From Roseiarcus sp963836695 (GTDB lineage: Bacteria > Pseudomonadota > Alphaproteobacteria > Rhizobiales > Beijerinckiaceae): DNA of 64,000 nt. Below are positions 46,150 through 55,303 of this stretch, piece after piece (position 1 is the first letter of the stretch; each line of letters starts with the position of its first letter). The notes under the pieces were generated by a model that did no database searches, was not told the DNA's origin, and saw only the letters and a list, made by a program, of their open reading frames with translations. Location of the stretch: the NCBI GenBank assembly GCA_963836695.1, contig CAWIKX010000010.1, forward strand, positions 1 through 64,000. Reading direction: 5' to 3'. The translations under genes were made by a program, and so were the position numbers.

Positions 46150-46565
46150 GCTTCACGCTGGACGAACGGCTTGCGCGCGATGCGCTCGTCATCGGCGATT
46201 TAACCCTATGCCGCGTGCTCTTGATGAACGATGTCCGTTGGCCTTGGCTCATTCTCGCGCCACGACGAGAAGGCTTGGCCGAACTGTTCGATCTTGAGTC
46301 AGCCGATCAAACGCAATTGATGGATGAAACCAGTCGCGCCGCACGGTTCCTGAAAAGCCACGCGCGGGCGGATAAGATCAATATCGGCGCCCTTGGTAAT
46401 ATCGTTCGCCAGCTTCACGTACATGTCGTCGCGCGAGTCGTCGGCGATCCAGCTTGGCCGAGGCCGGTGTGGGGACATGGCGAAGCCATCCCTTATGGCG
46501 ACGGCCAAGCGCAAGCTCTCATTCTGGTGGCCAGACGGGCGCTTAAGATGCAGCCTATCGAGTAG
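46146..46565 (+). CDS. HIT domain protein
   Basis: A 139-aa histidine-triad protein: FTLDERLARD and LLMNDVRWPWLILAPRR at the N-terminus, INIGALGNIVRQLHVHVVAR at the active site. Of the canonical His-x-His-x-His, the first is Gln (QLHVH), while the nucleophilic middle His and the third are kept. It is probably a nucleotidyl hydrolase. Coupled to deoB (ATGA overlap), consistent with nucleotide salvage. Confidence 0.9.
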   Translation: MSFTLDERLARDALVIGDLTLCRVLLMNDVRWPWLILAPRREGLAELFDLESADQTQLMDETSRAARFLKSHARADKINIGALGNIVRQLHVHVVARVVGDPAWPRPVWGHGEAIPYGDGQAQALILVARRALKMQPIE

Positions 46566-46664
46566 GCGCCGTCTTGAGGGGATCGCGGCTCCGTGAGTTT
46601 GCCCATTGCGGCGCCTCCACGAACCCGTCATAAGACTGCGGCATTCAGAGGTCGAAGGTTGGCC

Positions 46665-46988
46665 ATGTCCGACGCATTCCAGGATCGCGAAAACACATTC
46701 GAGAAGCAGTTTGCTCACGACGAGGACCTGCGCTTCAAGGCGATCGCGCGCCGTAACAAGGCGGTCGCGCTTTGGGCTGCAGAGACGAAGGGACTCCTTG
46801 GCGCCGGTGCCGAGGCATACGCCAGCGACTTCGTCGGAGCGCAGATCGGCAAAAGCGACGCGGATGTCGAAGCAGCGCTAAAGGCAGACCTCGAGAAGGG
46901 CGGCGTCGATCTCTCCGATCATCGTCTGCGCAAGAAGATGGACGAGGCGATGGCGGCGGCGATCGCCTCGGTCAGAGCGGGAAAGTAG
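46665..46988 (+). CDS. F1-ATPase inhibitor zeta subunit (DUF1476)
   Basis: A 107-aa four-helix protein matching DUF1476: MSDAFQDRENTFEKQFAHDEDLRFKAIARRNK..., ending LRKKMDEAMAAAIASVRAG. In Paracoccus denitrificans this family inhibits ATP hydrolysis by the F1FO ATP synthase, its N-terminal segment acting on the catalytic interface. It is restricted to alphaproteobacteria, supporting the taxonomic call. ATG 46665; the upstream frame is not family-like. Convergent with rppH, 6 bp apart. Confidence 0.92.
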   Translation: MSDAFQDRENTFEKQFAHDEDLRFKAIARRNKAVALWAAETKGLLGAGAEAYASDFVGAQIGKSDADVEAALKADLEKGGVDLSDHRLRKKMDEAMAAAIASVRAGK

Positions 46989-46994
46989 GCTGGA

Positions 46995-47501
46995 TCAGCC
47001 GCGCGCGGGACGCGCCAACGGGGCAAATGCGGTCGTAACGGTCTCATAGACCTCGCGCTTAAATGGGACCACTAGCTCCGGCAGGCGATCAAGAGGCTCC
47101 CAGCGCCAATCGTCGAATTCGGCCTCGTGAGCGCCGCCGGCTGGATGGTGAACATTGATCTCCTGATCGACGCCAGTAAAGCGGAACAGAAACCACTTTT
47201 GCGTCTGCCCGCGATACCGCCCGCTCCACCGTCCCCGCGCTCCTTCTGGCAAATCGTATTTGAGCCACCCCGGCAATTCCGCGATCAGTTCGGTCGAGCC
47301 GACGCTAGTCTCTTCCCAAAGCTCGCGCTTGGCGGCTTCGAGCGGTTGCTCGCCTTCGTCGATCCCGCCCTGCGGCATCTGCCAGGAATGCGGGCCCAGG
47401 ACCTCCGAGCCGCGTTTGCGCTTACGATGGCCGATGAACGCATCGCCAGCACGATTGATCAGCGCGACCCCGACGCACGGGCGATACAGGAGATTGCTCA
47501 T
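46995..47501 (-). CDS. rppH: RNA pyrophosphohydrolase
   Basis: Nudix hydrolase of 168 aa that removes pyrophosphate from mRNA 5' ends to trigger decay. Family features: YRPCVGVALINRAG, WQMPQGGIDEGEQP running into the Nudix box (RELWEETSV), WLKYDLPE and RGQTQKWFLFRF. Its start overlaps the stop of the gene upstream (47498) by 4 bp, matching the usual pairing with a divergent polysaccharide deacetylase gene in Hyphomicrobiales. Confidence 0.95.
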   Translation of the reverse strand: MSNLLYRPCVGVALINRAGDAFIGHRKRKRGSEVLGPHSWQMPQGGIDEGEQPLEAAKRELWEETSVGSTELIAELPGWLKYDLPEGARGRWSGRYRGQTQKWFLFRFTGVDQEINVHHPAGGAHEAEFDDWRWEPLDRLPELVVPFKREVYETVTTAFAPLARPARG

Positions 47502-47911
47502 GGACTCCCGTGCGGGTCCGGTTCTGTGGATGCGCGCCGGGCGGCGAGCGCCCGCGTCACATCGATGATGAGCGGCTTGGGTGGACCGCTGCCGCCGCCA
47601 CGGATCACCTTGACCCCGCTAGCCTCTATCTGCGCCTGCGAGACGATCGGAGGTGAAGCGGTTTGCGGCACGATTGCCGCCACGTCTGGCGCCTCGAGCT
47701 TTCGCGGCGCGGGCAAGACCTCGACCTTGGCCACCGCAGTCGGCTCGCCTGCGACAGGGATATCTTTTCGTGGAAACATAACGAAGACGATCGCTATCGC
47801 CAGGATCGCGGCGCTGGTCGCGACCCCTCTCATTGGCCCCTTACGCCCCACGGGCCAGGCAGCTGCGCCGCCCGAAGCAAAACCGAGCGGCTCGTCCAGT
47901 TCGTCCCACAC
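47498..47911 (-). CDS. N-terminal remnant of a divergent polysaccharide deacetylase
   Basis: A 137-aa protein with the N-terminal pattern of the family normally found before rppH: DELDEPLG, a cytoplasmic stretch, a membrane segment (about 28-46) and a periplasmic Pro/Ala linker, then SGVKVIRGGGSG and KPLIIDVTRAL, the last residues before the catalytic domain. The 200-aa deacetylase domain is missing; the frame ends with DPHGSP at the rppH start. Start GTG 47911. I read it as an internal deletion; it may still make a small membrane protein. Confidence 0.6.
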   Translation of the reverse strand: MWDELDEPLGFASGGAAAWPVGRKGPMRGVATSAAILAIAIVFVMFPRKDIPVAGEPTAVAKVEVLPAPRKLEAPDVAAIVPQTASPPIVSQAQIEASGVKVIRGGGSGPPKPLIIDVTRALAARRASTEPDPHGSP

Positions 47912-48115
47912 TTTAAGTCCACGCCCCTCGGTCTGAACGTCTCAGAGTCGCGAATCAACCTTGTCCGAGCCTATTCTCAATCGCAGGCCAAGGCTGGCCC
48001 TTCTATTCATATCCGACACACGCGACGCTAGTTTCCGTCGAATTTTGACCCTGATACGAATCGAAGCAGACCTTGCCGCCGCCCATGAGCGTGACCCGAC
48101 GATGAAGCATTTTTG

Positions 48116-49123
48116 ATGGCCCGCAATCTGATCACCGACGTTGAGGGCGTGCTCGTCGGATCCGCCGACGACGAGCGGCTCGCTTCAGGCGCTACGGTCG
48201 TATTGTTTGAGGAACCCGCCGTCGCGTCGATTGCGATGAACGGCGGCGCACCGGCTTTGCGCGACACCGCTCTTTTGGAGCCCGAAATGACCGTCGAGCG
48301 GGTCGACGGTTTCGTGTTGTCTGGCGGATCGGCTTTCGGCCTCGACGCCGCGGGTGGCGCGATGACTTACCTTTTGGAAATCGGCCGGGGCTTCGAGCAT
48401 CGTGGCGCGCGCGTCCCGATCATGCCCGGCGCGAGCCTGTTCGATCTCCTCAACGGCGGCGACAAAGCCTGGGGCCGCAAGCCCCCGTACTGGGACTTGG
48501 GCCTCAAAGCCGCGTCAGCCGCCTCCCTCGATTTCGCCCTCGGAACCGTAGGCGCCGGATTTGGGGCCACGACCTACGATCTGAAGGGCGGCTTAGGCTC
48601 TGCGAGCGCCGTGACCTCCAGTGGCTTTCACGTCGGGGCGCTCGTGGTCGTAAATTCGGTCGGTCGGGCCACCCGGGGCGAGAGTCCATTCTTTTGGGCT
48701 GCACCCTATGAGCAAGGAACGGAATTCGGCGGCCTGGGTTTCGGGCCTAGGCATATCGACGACCACTTGACGCTTCGCCTCAAGTCCGACACGCCCTCGA
48801 GCACCGACCTTATGGTTGTCGTCACTGACGCGGCGCTCTCCACGACGCAACTCAAGCGTGTCGCAACGATGGCCCAGGACGGTTGCGCGCTGGCTCTTCG
48901 TCCCGCCCACGCGCCAATGGACAATGACGTTGTCTTCGCAGCGGCGACGGCGCGCGCAAGCGGGCTTGCAGACCTTCGAGATCTGACCGAGATCGGCATG
49001 CTCAGCGCCGAATGCGTCGCTCGAGCGATTGCTCGCGGGATATATGAAGCTGCGCCCCTTCCCGTTCCGGGGGCTCAGCCCACGTGGCGCCAGCGGCGGG
49101 CGACGCATCCGAACATTAGGTGA
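48116..49123 (+). CDS. P1 family peptidase (S58, DmpA-like)
   Basis: A 335-aa self-processing N-terminal-nucleophile aminopeptidase relative. It contains NLITDVEGVLVGSADDERL, VLSGGSAFGLDAAGG, GTVGAGFGATTYDLKGGLGSAS, HVGALVVVNSVG and the VVVTDAALSTTQLKRVA block typical of the family. DmpA-like enzymes cleave between Gly and a nucleophilic Ser/Thr; which residue serves here is not certain from sequence. ATG 48116 (TTG 48113 also possible). It is monocistronic. Confidence 0.9.
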   Translation: MARNLITDVEGVLVGSADDERLASGATVVLFEEPAVASIAMNGGAPALRDTALLEPEMTVERVDGFVLSGGSAFGLDAAGGAMTYLLEIGRGFEHRGARVPIMPGASLFDLLNGGDKAWGRKPPYWDLGLKAASAASLDFALGTVGAGFGATTYDLKGGLGSASAVTSSGFHVGALVVVNSVGRATRGESPFFWAAPYEQGTEFGGLGFGPRHIDDHLTLRLKSDTPSSTDLMVVVTDAALSTTQLKRVATMAQDGCALALRPAHAPMDNDVVFAAATARASGLADLRDLTEIGMLSAECVARAIARGIYEAAPLPVPGAQPTWRQRRATHPNIR

Positions 49124-49280
49124 TGCGGAATTCGGTCGATCGGCGGATCTCGAAGCATGCTCCAGCTCTCAGGGCCGCCGGCCCGCCGACGAGGGGGGCT
49201 GCCGAAGTTGCGCAAGAGCGCAGCTAAGCTCCTGAGATCGAGTGAGGCAAGCCGGAGAAAGCTGCACGCAAGGGCAGCGC

Positions 49281-49604
49281 TTACCTGTCGCTCGGCAAGG
49301 CGGGATGGTCGGCCTTAAGCGCCTGGGCTTGAGCGCGCCACTTGTCCGCCTCGACGCGGCTCCGGCGAGACGCTCGCCGATGGCGCCCTTGCGACACCCA
49401 GGTCGAGAGCGCGCCGGCAACGACGCCAAGCATCGCCGCGACAATCACTACCGCAAATAGCGGCGCCGCGATCGAAAACGCCGCGGCGTCGGTCGGAGCG
49501 AACGGGTCGAACGAAACAGTTACAACCTCGCGATTGGCGAAAGCGAAACCAAGAAGGACAATCGCGAAGAGGAGGAGGATGACGACCTTCAAGAAGCGGA
49601 TCAT
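49281..49604 (-). CDS. LapA domain protein (DUF1049)
   Basis: A 107-aa inner-membrane protein with two transmembrane segments (VVILLLFAIVLLGFAFANRE and IAAPLFAVVIVAAMLGVVAGAL), the FANREVVTVSFDP loop between, and a basic coiled C-terminus. Matches LapA, linked to lipopolysaccharide assembly in E. coli. It follows ihfB by 67 bp, the usual order in this group. Confidence 0.88.
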   Translation of the reverse strand: MIRFLKVVILLLFAIVLLGFAFANREVVTVSFDPFAPTDAAAFSIAAPLFAVVIVAAMLGVVAGALSTWVSQGRHRRASRRSRVEADKWRAQAQALKADHPALPSDR

Positions 49605-49671
49605 GCAAGCCTCATACGATCGAGCGGCCCAGCTCTCGCCAGTTCAAGCAACGGCGGCTGTTGCAACGATC

Positions 49672-49965
49672 CTAGATCGCTTCGGGCGACCGATTGAGAC
49701 GCTCGCGCATTTCCTTGCCGGTCTTGAAGAACGGCGCCAGTTTCTCGGTCACCGGAACTTTGTCGCCGGTGCGCGGATTGCGACCGGTGCGGGCCTGGCG
49801 TTGTTTAGTCGAGAAGGCGCCGAAGCCGCGCAATTCGACGCGCTCGCCCCTCGCGAGAGCATCTGTAATTTCGCCGAGGATGGCGTCGATAACGTTCTCA
49901 AGGTCGCGCTGATAAAGATGCGGATTGCGAGCAGCCATGCGTTGCACGAGTTCAGACTTGATCAC
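49672..49965 (-). CDS. ihfB: integration host factor subunit beta
   Basis: A 97-aa DNA-bending HU/IHF protein. MIKSELVQRMAARNPHL, ERVELRGFGAFS and ARTGRNPRTGDKVPV, with the proline intercalating arm (RNPRTG), are diagnostic, and the N-terminus identifies the beta rather than alpha subunit. It pairs with IhfA encoded elsewhere. Upstream 138 bp to the NDUFA9-like gene holds no gene. Confidence 0.95.
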   Translation of the reverse strand: MIKSELVQRMAARNPHLYQRDLENVIDAILGEITDALARGERVELRGFGAFSTKQRQARTGRNPRTGDKVPVTEKLAPFFKTGKEMRERLNRSPEAI

Positions 49966-50103
49966 CGAATGACCCCGCTTCGAAATACCCGACCTTCCGC
50001 TTCTTAATGCCCTGAAGGGGGGCCAGCATCAATAGCAAACCATCAACGTTTCGCTCCGACGCGTTCCGTGTCCCACCCGCGACGAGGGCCGGCTCGGAGA
50101 CGT

Positions 50104-51111
50104 TCAGTCGGAACGTAGAACCTCATATCGGCCAGTTCGCCGAAAACGCGCGAGATAAGATGGGATAATCGCCTCAGCAGCCTGCGGCACGATGCCAAGC
50201 GAACTCAGCACGCGTCCCTCGGCTTCCGCATCGGCGGACACGACGTTGTCAGACGCCAGCAAATCGACTTGATCACGGGTTGTAGTCAACAAGCTTGGGA
50301 AAAGGCCAAACGTGGCCTTCGATGCGAACTGTGTCGAGCTCGCGATCCAACGCGATGGCGAAAGTGGAAGGCCGATGAGCAGACGGCGGCGATCAATCGC
50401 GCTTAACGTGAGTTCCGCGGCCTCGCGGAGGGTCATTTTTCTTGGACCGCCAAGTTCATACGCCACGCCGGGCTTCGCCACCCCTGAGAGCGCGGCGGCG
50501 ACTGCCTGTGCTACGTCGCCGACATAGACTGGCTGCAAGCGAGTCCCGCCGCCGGCGAGCAGCGGCAAAGCCGGAAAATAGCGAGCGAGCGCGCCGAAGC
50601 GATTGAAGAAATCATCCTCCGGGCCAAACACCACGGACGGACGCAGAACGACGGCGCCGGGGAAGGTCTCGCGCGTCGCCCTTTCGCCGAGCCCTTTGCT
50701 CGCGATATAGGGCGAGGCCGAGTTCGGGTCCGAACCAATTCCCGAAATATGAACATAAGCTGGAACGTTCGCGGCCAGTGCGGCTCGCGCCAGCGCGGAG
50801 GCGCCCTCAACGTGCACGGCGGTATAGGTCTGCGGCCCGCTTTCGACCTTCACTCCGGTAGCGTTGATGACCGCATTTGCGCCCTCGACCGCCGCGGCGA
50901 TCAACTCTGGAAAGCGAAGATTGGCCTGGACCGGCTGGATCTGCCCAACGCCCCCGATCGGCTGCAGGAAAGCGGCAAGATCGGGGCGTCGCACGGCCAC
51001 CCGAATACGCCATCCCTGATGGACCAGCGCCCGCACGATATAACGTCCGAGGAATCCCGACCCGCCGAATACCGTCGCCAAACGGTTGGCTTCCCTGGTC
51101 GCTTCGGTCAT
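50104..51111 (-). CDS. complex I NDUFA9-like NAD(P)-binding protein
   Basis: A 335-aa atypical SDR with ATVFGGSGFLGRYIVRAL at the N-terminus (Rossmann GxxGxxG), VRRPDLAAFLQPIG, VHISGIGSD..SPYIASKGLGE (Tyr/Lys) and the conserved VVLRPSVVFGPEDDFFNRF. This matches the NDUFA9-type family, the alphaproteobacterial relative of a mitochondrial complex I accessory subunit; its bacterial role is not settled. Start ATG 51111. Confidence 0.9.
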   Translation of the reverse strand: MTEATREANRLATVFGGSGFLGRYIVRALVHQGWRIRVAVRRPDLAAFLQPIGGVGQIQPVQANLRFPELIAAAVEGANAVINATGVKVESGPQTYTAVHVEGASALARAALAANVPAYVHISGIGSDPNSASPYIASKGLGERATRETFPGAVVLRPSVVFGPEDDFFNRFGALARYFPALPLLAGGGTRLQPVYVGDVAQAVAAALSGVAKPGVAYELGGPRKMTLREAAELTLSAIDRRRLLIGLPLSPSRWIASSTQFASKATFGLFPSLLTTTRDQVDLLASDNVVSADAEAEGRVLSSLGIVPQAAEAIIPSYLARFRRTGRYEVLRSD

Positions 51112-51200
51112 CGAAGTCCTCTCTCACAGGCGCGCCGCCCGTTTAGGCGAAGGTCGCGCGTCTGTACAGCAGGAAACGCGCCGAACGCTGGACTCGAAGT

Positions 51201-53258
51201 TTACTCGTGCGCCTTCTGACGCGCGGCGACCACCTGATCGGCCGCTCGGCCCGAAAGTTCGGCCAAATGATCGAATTTAGTCTCGAAGGCCCCGACGCCT
51301 GAGGTCGCCGAGCGCAGTTCGATGATAAGATCGCCGATCTCCGCCTCAGGGATCAGCGCCCGCAGCGCCTCCCAGCCAGGCCAGCCCTCCCGCCCTTCGA
51401 AGCCAAGGATCTGACCGCGCCGCGCGCTGACCAGCGCGCTCGCCCGCGCCAGGGCGTCGGTCGGCACATAGACGATAACCGAAAGGATCGGCTCCAACAG
51501 CATCGGCCGCGCTTTGACCAAGGCCTCATCCAACGCGAGCTTGGCTGCCGCGCGAAACGCCATGTCGGAGGAGTCGACAGTGTGATATGAGCCGTCGACC
51601 AGGGTCACTGAGACGTCGACCACTGGAAATCCGAGCGGTCCCCGCGCCATGGCGTCGTGAGCGCCGGCTTCGACGGAAGAAAAATACTGCCTCGGCACCG
51701 ATCCGCCGTGCACGCGTTCCGAGAACGCGAAACCCTCGCCCCGGCCGCGCGGGCCGACCTCGACGACAACGTCGCCAAACTGGCCGTGGCCGCCTGACTG
51801 TTTTTTGTGTCGTCCGCGCACCGTGACCGCGTCGCGGATCGATTCCCGATAGGCGACCGACGGTTTGTGCGATTGGATGGTTACCCCGAAGCGATCGGCA
51901 AGCCGTTCGGCGGTCACGCGTAAGTGCATTTCGCCCTGACCGAGCAGCTTCAATTCAGACATCTCGGCGTCTTGGATGTAAGACAAAGCGCGATCCTCTT
52001 CGCAAAGTTTGGCCAGCGCGCTCGCAAGCCTAACCTCGTCCTTTCTGTCCTTGACGCGGATGGCGATTCCCTGAGTCGCTGGGGGAGCGCCAGCTGTCGG
52101 GCCGAGCGAGGGGGTCGCTCGCCCGTCAGCGATGCGATCGCCAGTGGCGAGGTCTTCCAATCGCGCGAAAGCGACCGTGTCGCCTTCTTCGGCGCGGATC
52201 AGTTTCGACGACATCGCGCCCATAAGCCGCGCCAATCCGCCGATGCGCTCCTCGACGCCGCGCGAGTTGACGACGGTCGCCCCGTCGGCGAAGGCGCCGC
52301 GCAGCACCCGCGCCAGCGACAGCTTGCCTCCATGCGCGGTGTGGACCGTGCGCATAACCTGCGCCAGCGCTGGCCCTTTGTCTTCAATGCCAAGCCGCTT
52401 GCGCGTATGGGTGACGCCCGGCGACTCGTGCCTCAGCGCCTTGAGAAGTCTGGTGACGCCGTGGCCACCGATCGCCGAACCCAGGAGAACCGGCACGACC
52501 TGTCCATCGCGCAGTTCGCGGGCCAGATCGTCGAAGACGAGGTCCTTGGGCGGGTCGATATCGCTGATCAATTGCTCCATCAGCGCGTCGTCATAATCGG
52601 CGAGCTTCTCGAGCATGAGATACCGCGCCTGCTTTTCCTCCGGGAGCACGCCCGCCGGCATCTCGACGACGCTGGATGGCGCAGCCTCGCGATAGACGAA
52701 GGCCCGCTCAAGCGCGAGATCGACAAATCCAGTGGCGACGCCGTCCTCCCATACCGGAATCTGGCGCAGCAGCAGCGGCGTGCGCGAAGCCGGTTGAAGC
52801 ATTTCAAGCGTTTCGCGCAGTCCCCCGTTCGCCTGGTCGATTTTGTTGAGGAACAGGATGCGCGGCAATCCCAGGTCTTCGAGTTCGCGCAGAATGACCT
52901 GAAGCGCCGGGACCTTGCGAGGGTCGGCCTCGCATACGACGACGGCTGCGTCACAAACGGGCAGGGCGTAACGCATATCGTGGATGAATTCGATCGACCC
53001 GGGGGAATCAAAGAAGGTGAGTCTGTCCCCGAGATAATCGACACTGGCGACATTAGGCTCCACGCTCATTGCGTGACTGCGCGCCTCCGAGCTTGAATCT
53101 CCGACGCTGGTGCCTTCGCGCACCGACCCTTGCCTCGCCACCGCGCCGCCGCGCGCCAATATCCCCTCCAGAAGGCTGGTCTTACCGCTCTGAAACGGCC
53201 CGACGATCGCCACAAGACGGGGACCGGCGACGCGGTTCTCGTGGTTGGGTGCGTTCAT
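51201..53258 (-). CDS. elongation factor G-like GTPase
   Basis: A 685-aa translation-factor-type GTPase: P-loop GPFQSGKTS (20-28), G3 FFDSPGSIEF, G4 LNKID, then domains II-V with the EF-G domain IV block RESIRDAVTVRGRHKKQSGGHGQFGDV. The DxPG of true EF-G is kept as DSPG. It is a paralogue of the FusA type, not the canonical EF-G, which usually sits with str-operon genes. ATG 53258 follows GGGAGG; the frame upstream to 53426 is not family-like. Confidence 0.92.
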   Translation of the reverse strand: MNAPNHENRVAGPRLVAIVGPFQSGKTSLLEGILARGGAVARQGSVREGTSVGDSSSEARSHAMSVEPNVASVDYLGDRLTFFDSPGSIEFIHDMRYALPVCDAAVVVCEADPRKVPALQVILRELEDLGLPRILFLNKIDQANGGLRETLEMLQPASRTPLLLRQIPVWEDGVATGFVDLALERAFVYREAAPSSVVEMPAGVLPEEKQARYLMLEKLADYDDALMEQLISDIDPPKDLVFDDLARELRDGQVVPVLLGSAIGGHGVTRLLKALRHESPGVTHTRKRLGIEDKGPALAQVMRTVHTAHGGKLSLARVLRGAFADGATVVNSRGVEERIGGLARLMGAMSSKLIRAEEGDTVAFARLEDLATGDRIADGRATPSLGPTAGAPPATQGIAIRVKDRKDEVRLASALAKLCEEDRALSYIQDAEMSELKLLGQGEMHLRVTAERLADRFGVTIQSHKPSVAYRESIRDAVTVRGRHKKQSGGHGQFGDVVVEVGPRGRGEGFAFSERVHGGSVPRQYFSSVEAGAHDAMARGPLGFPVVDVSVTLVDGSYHTVDSSDMAFRAAAKLALDEALVKARPMLLEPILSVIVYVPTDALARASALVSARRGQILGFEGREGWPGWEALRALIPEAEIGDLIIELRSATSGVGAFETKFDHLAELSGRAADQVVAARQKAHE

Positions 53259-53547
53259 GGTCGGCCTCCCAAAATTGTACGTCACGGCAGCGAGGCGGTG
53301 CGCGTCCTTCCGCCGGCGGATGACTCCTAAGAAGCGGTTCCTCAGGATTGCCGCCGCCTTGTTTATTTCGGCGGCGGCGGCGTCGACCGCTGCGGACCTG
53401 CTGTCGTGCTTCCGACATGGTTGCAAGAACAGGCGCGGCGCGCAAGACGGTTCGGGGGCGCATCGCGAAGCGGCGATAGCCTCGCATTCGCCGTCGGCCT
53501 CTTGTATGGGACGGCTCGGACACTATCCCGTGTGAGGTTAGCGGTTT

Positions 53548-55252
53548 ATGGACCAGGACCAATCGGTCGACGCCGGCCAGGCGACGGCGGCGCTCAACGG
53601 ACGCTCGGTGGTTTTGGTCGGGATGATGGGGGCCGGAAAAACCTCAGTGGGAAAAAGACTTGCGGCGAAGCTTGGACTGCCGTTCGTCGACGCCGATGCG
53701 GAGATCGAAGCAGGCGCCCAACTGACCATTAGCGAGATCTTCGAGCGGTTCGGCGAGGATTACTTCCGCGAGGGGGAGCGCAAAGTGATCGCCCGCTTGC
53801 TCACGAGCGGACCCCTGGTGCTGGCGACTGGCGGGGGCGCGTTCATGAATGCGACGACGCGCGAAAATATCGCGAGACATGGCTTGTCGATCTGGCTGAA
53901 ACCGGGGTTTGATGTTCTGCTTGCCCGAGTGCGTAAGAAGTCCAATCGGCCCCTGCTGAAGACCCCCGATCCGGAAGGAACTCTGCGCCGACTGCTCGAC
54001 GAGCGGTCGCCGGTCTATGCGCTCGCTGATTTCACGATCGAGTCGCGCGACGTTGCCCACGATGCCGTCGTCGAGGCTATTCTCCGGCGCCTCAACGCGC
54101 ACCTCGGCCACGACTCTCGAACGGTGTCCCAAGCAGCGCGGCGTCGCGTGGAAGTTCTTCTTGGCGCGCGCGCTTATTCTATTCTGATCGGACCGGGCCT
54201 CCTTGATGACGCGGGCGCCGAAATCGCCAAGATCGCCCCGGGGGTCAATTGCGCGGTGGTAACCGACGGCCGGGTCGCGCCGCTCTATCTCGAGCGGCTC
54301 GCCGCAAGCCTGGATCGCGCAGGTTTGCGCTCTACCTCGATCGTCTGCCCTCCGGGCGAGGGCGCGAAGTCCTATTCCGAGTTCGCCCGAGTTGCCGATG
54401 CGCTGATCGAGGCGCGCATCGAGCGGCGGGACGTCGTTGTTGCGCTTGGCGGAGGGGTTGTCGGCGATCTTGCCGGATTTTGCGCCGCGACCCTGCGACG
54501 GGGTGTGCGACTCGTTCAGGTCCCGACGACGCTGCTGGCTCAAGTCGAACTCGAGCGTGGGCGGCAAGACGGGAATCAATTCGCGGCACGGAAAGAATCT
54601 CGTAGGCGCCTTTCATCAGCCGTCGCTGGTGCTGGCGGACACGACCTGCCTTGATTCGCTCAACGAGCGCGATTTTCGCGCCGGCTTTGCCGAAGTCGTC
54701 AAATACGGGCTGATCGGCGACCACGGATTTTTCGAGTTTTTGGAATCGAATTGGCGCGACGTAGTTGCTGGCGGACCGTCTCGCGCCGAAGCGATCGCGG
54801 TAAGCTGCGCGGCCAAAGCTCGCGTCGTCGCCGCCGACGAAACGGAACAAGGAGAGCGTGCATTGCTCAACCTTGGGCATACCTTCGGCCACGCCTTGGA
54901 GAAATTGACTAATTATGATCCCGCCCGGCTCGTGCACGGCGAGGGCGTCTCCATCGGCATGGCTTTGGCGTTTCGTTTCTCCCGCGACCTTGGTCTGTGC
55001 TCCGGGCAGGACGCCGGGCGAGTCGAGGCGCACCTGAAGGCCGTGGGTCTTCCGACCAGCATAGGCGACATCCCCGGCTTTGAGGCGGATTCGGAAAGTC
55101 TCTTGGCTGCGATGCGCCAAGACAAGAAGGTCGAGCGCGGCAAACTCACCTTCATCCTCGTCAGAGGCATCGGCGAGGCCTTCATCGCCCGCGATGTCGA
55201 GGAAGAACGCGTCTCGACCTTCCTGGCGCGAGAACTGGCCCCTTCGCGCTGA
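53548..55252 (+). CDS. aroKB: shikimate kinase/3-dehydroquinate synthase fusion, frameshifted
   Basis: Two shikimate-pathway enzymes in one frame. Residues 1-190: shikimate kinase with Walker A GMMGAGKTS (25-33), DADAEIE and TGGGAF. Residues from about 200: 3-dehydroquinate synthase with CPPGEGAKS, ALGGGVVGDLAGF and VPTTLLAQV. No stop separates them; an in-frame GTG at 54124 could be a separate aroB start. The synthase breaks at GAACTCGAG (54547-54555): removing one A gives QVDSSVGGKTGIN, the invariant motif, and restores 567 aa with LGHTFGHALE (zinc His residues). The pathway is essential, so the break is probably a sequence error. Confidence 0.88.
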
Positions 55253-55303
55253 GCCATCCGCAAACCGCGTTGCGGCCGAATGCGCCCGTGCTAGAATCAA
55301 CTG

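Noticed and set aside
53259..53547. Possible small gene between the EF-G-like and aroKB genes
   Set aside because: Open frames exist on both strands, but none has a ribosome site or recognisable protein; I see only the divergent promoter region.
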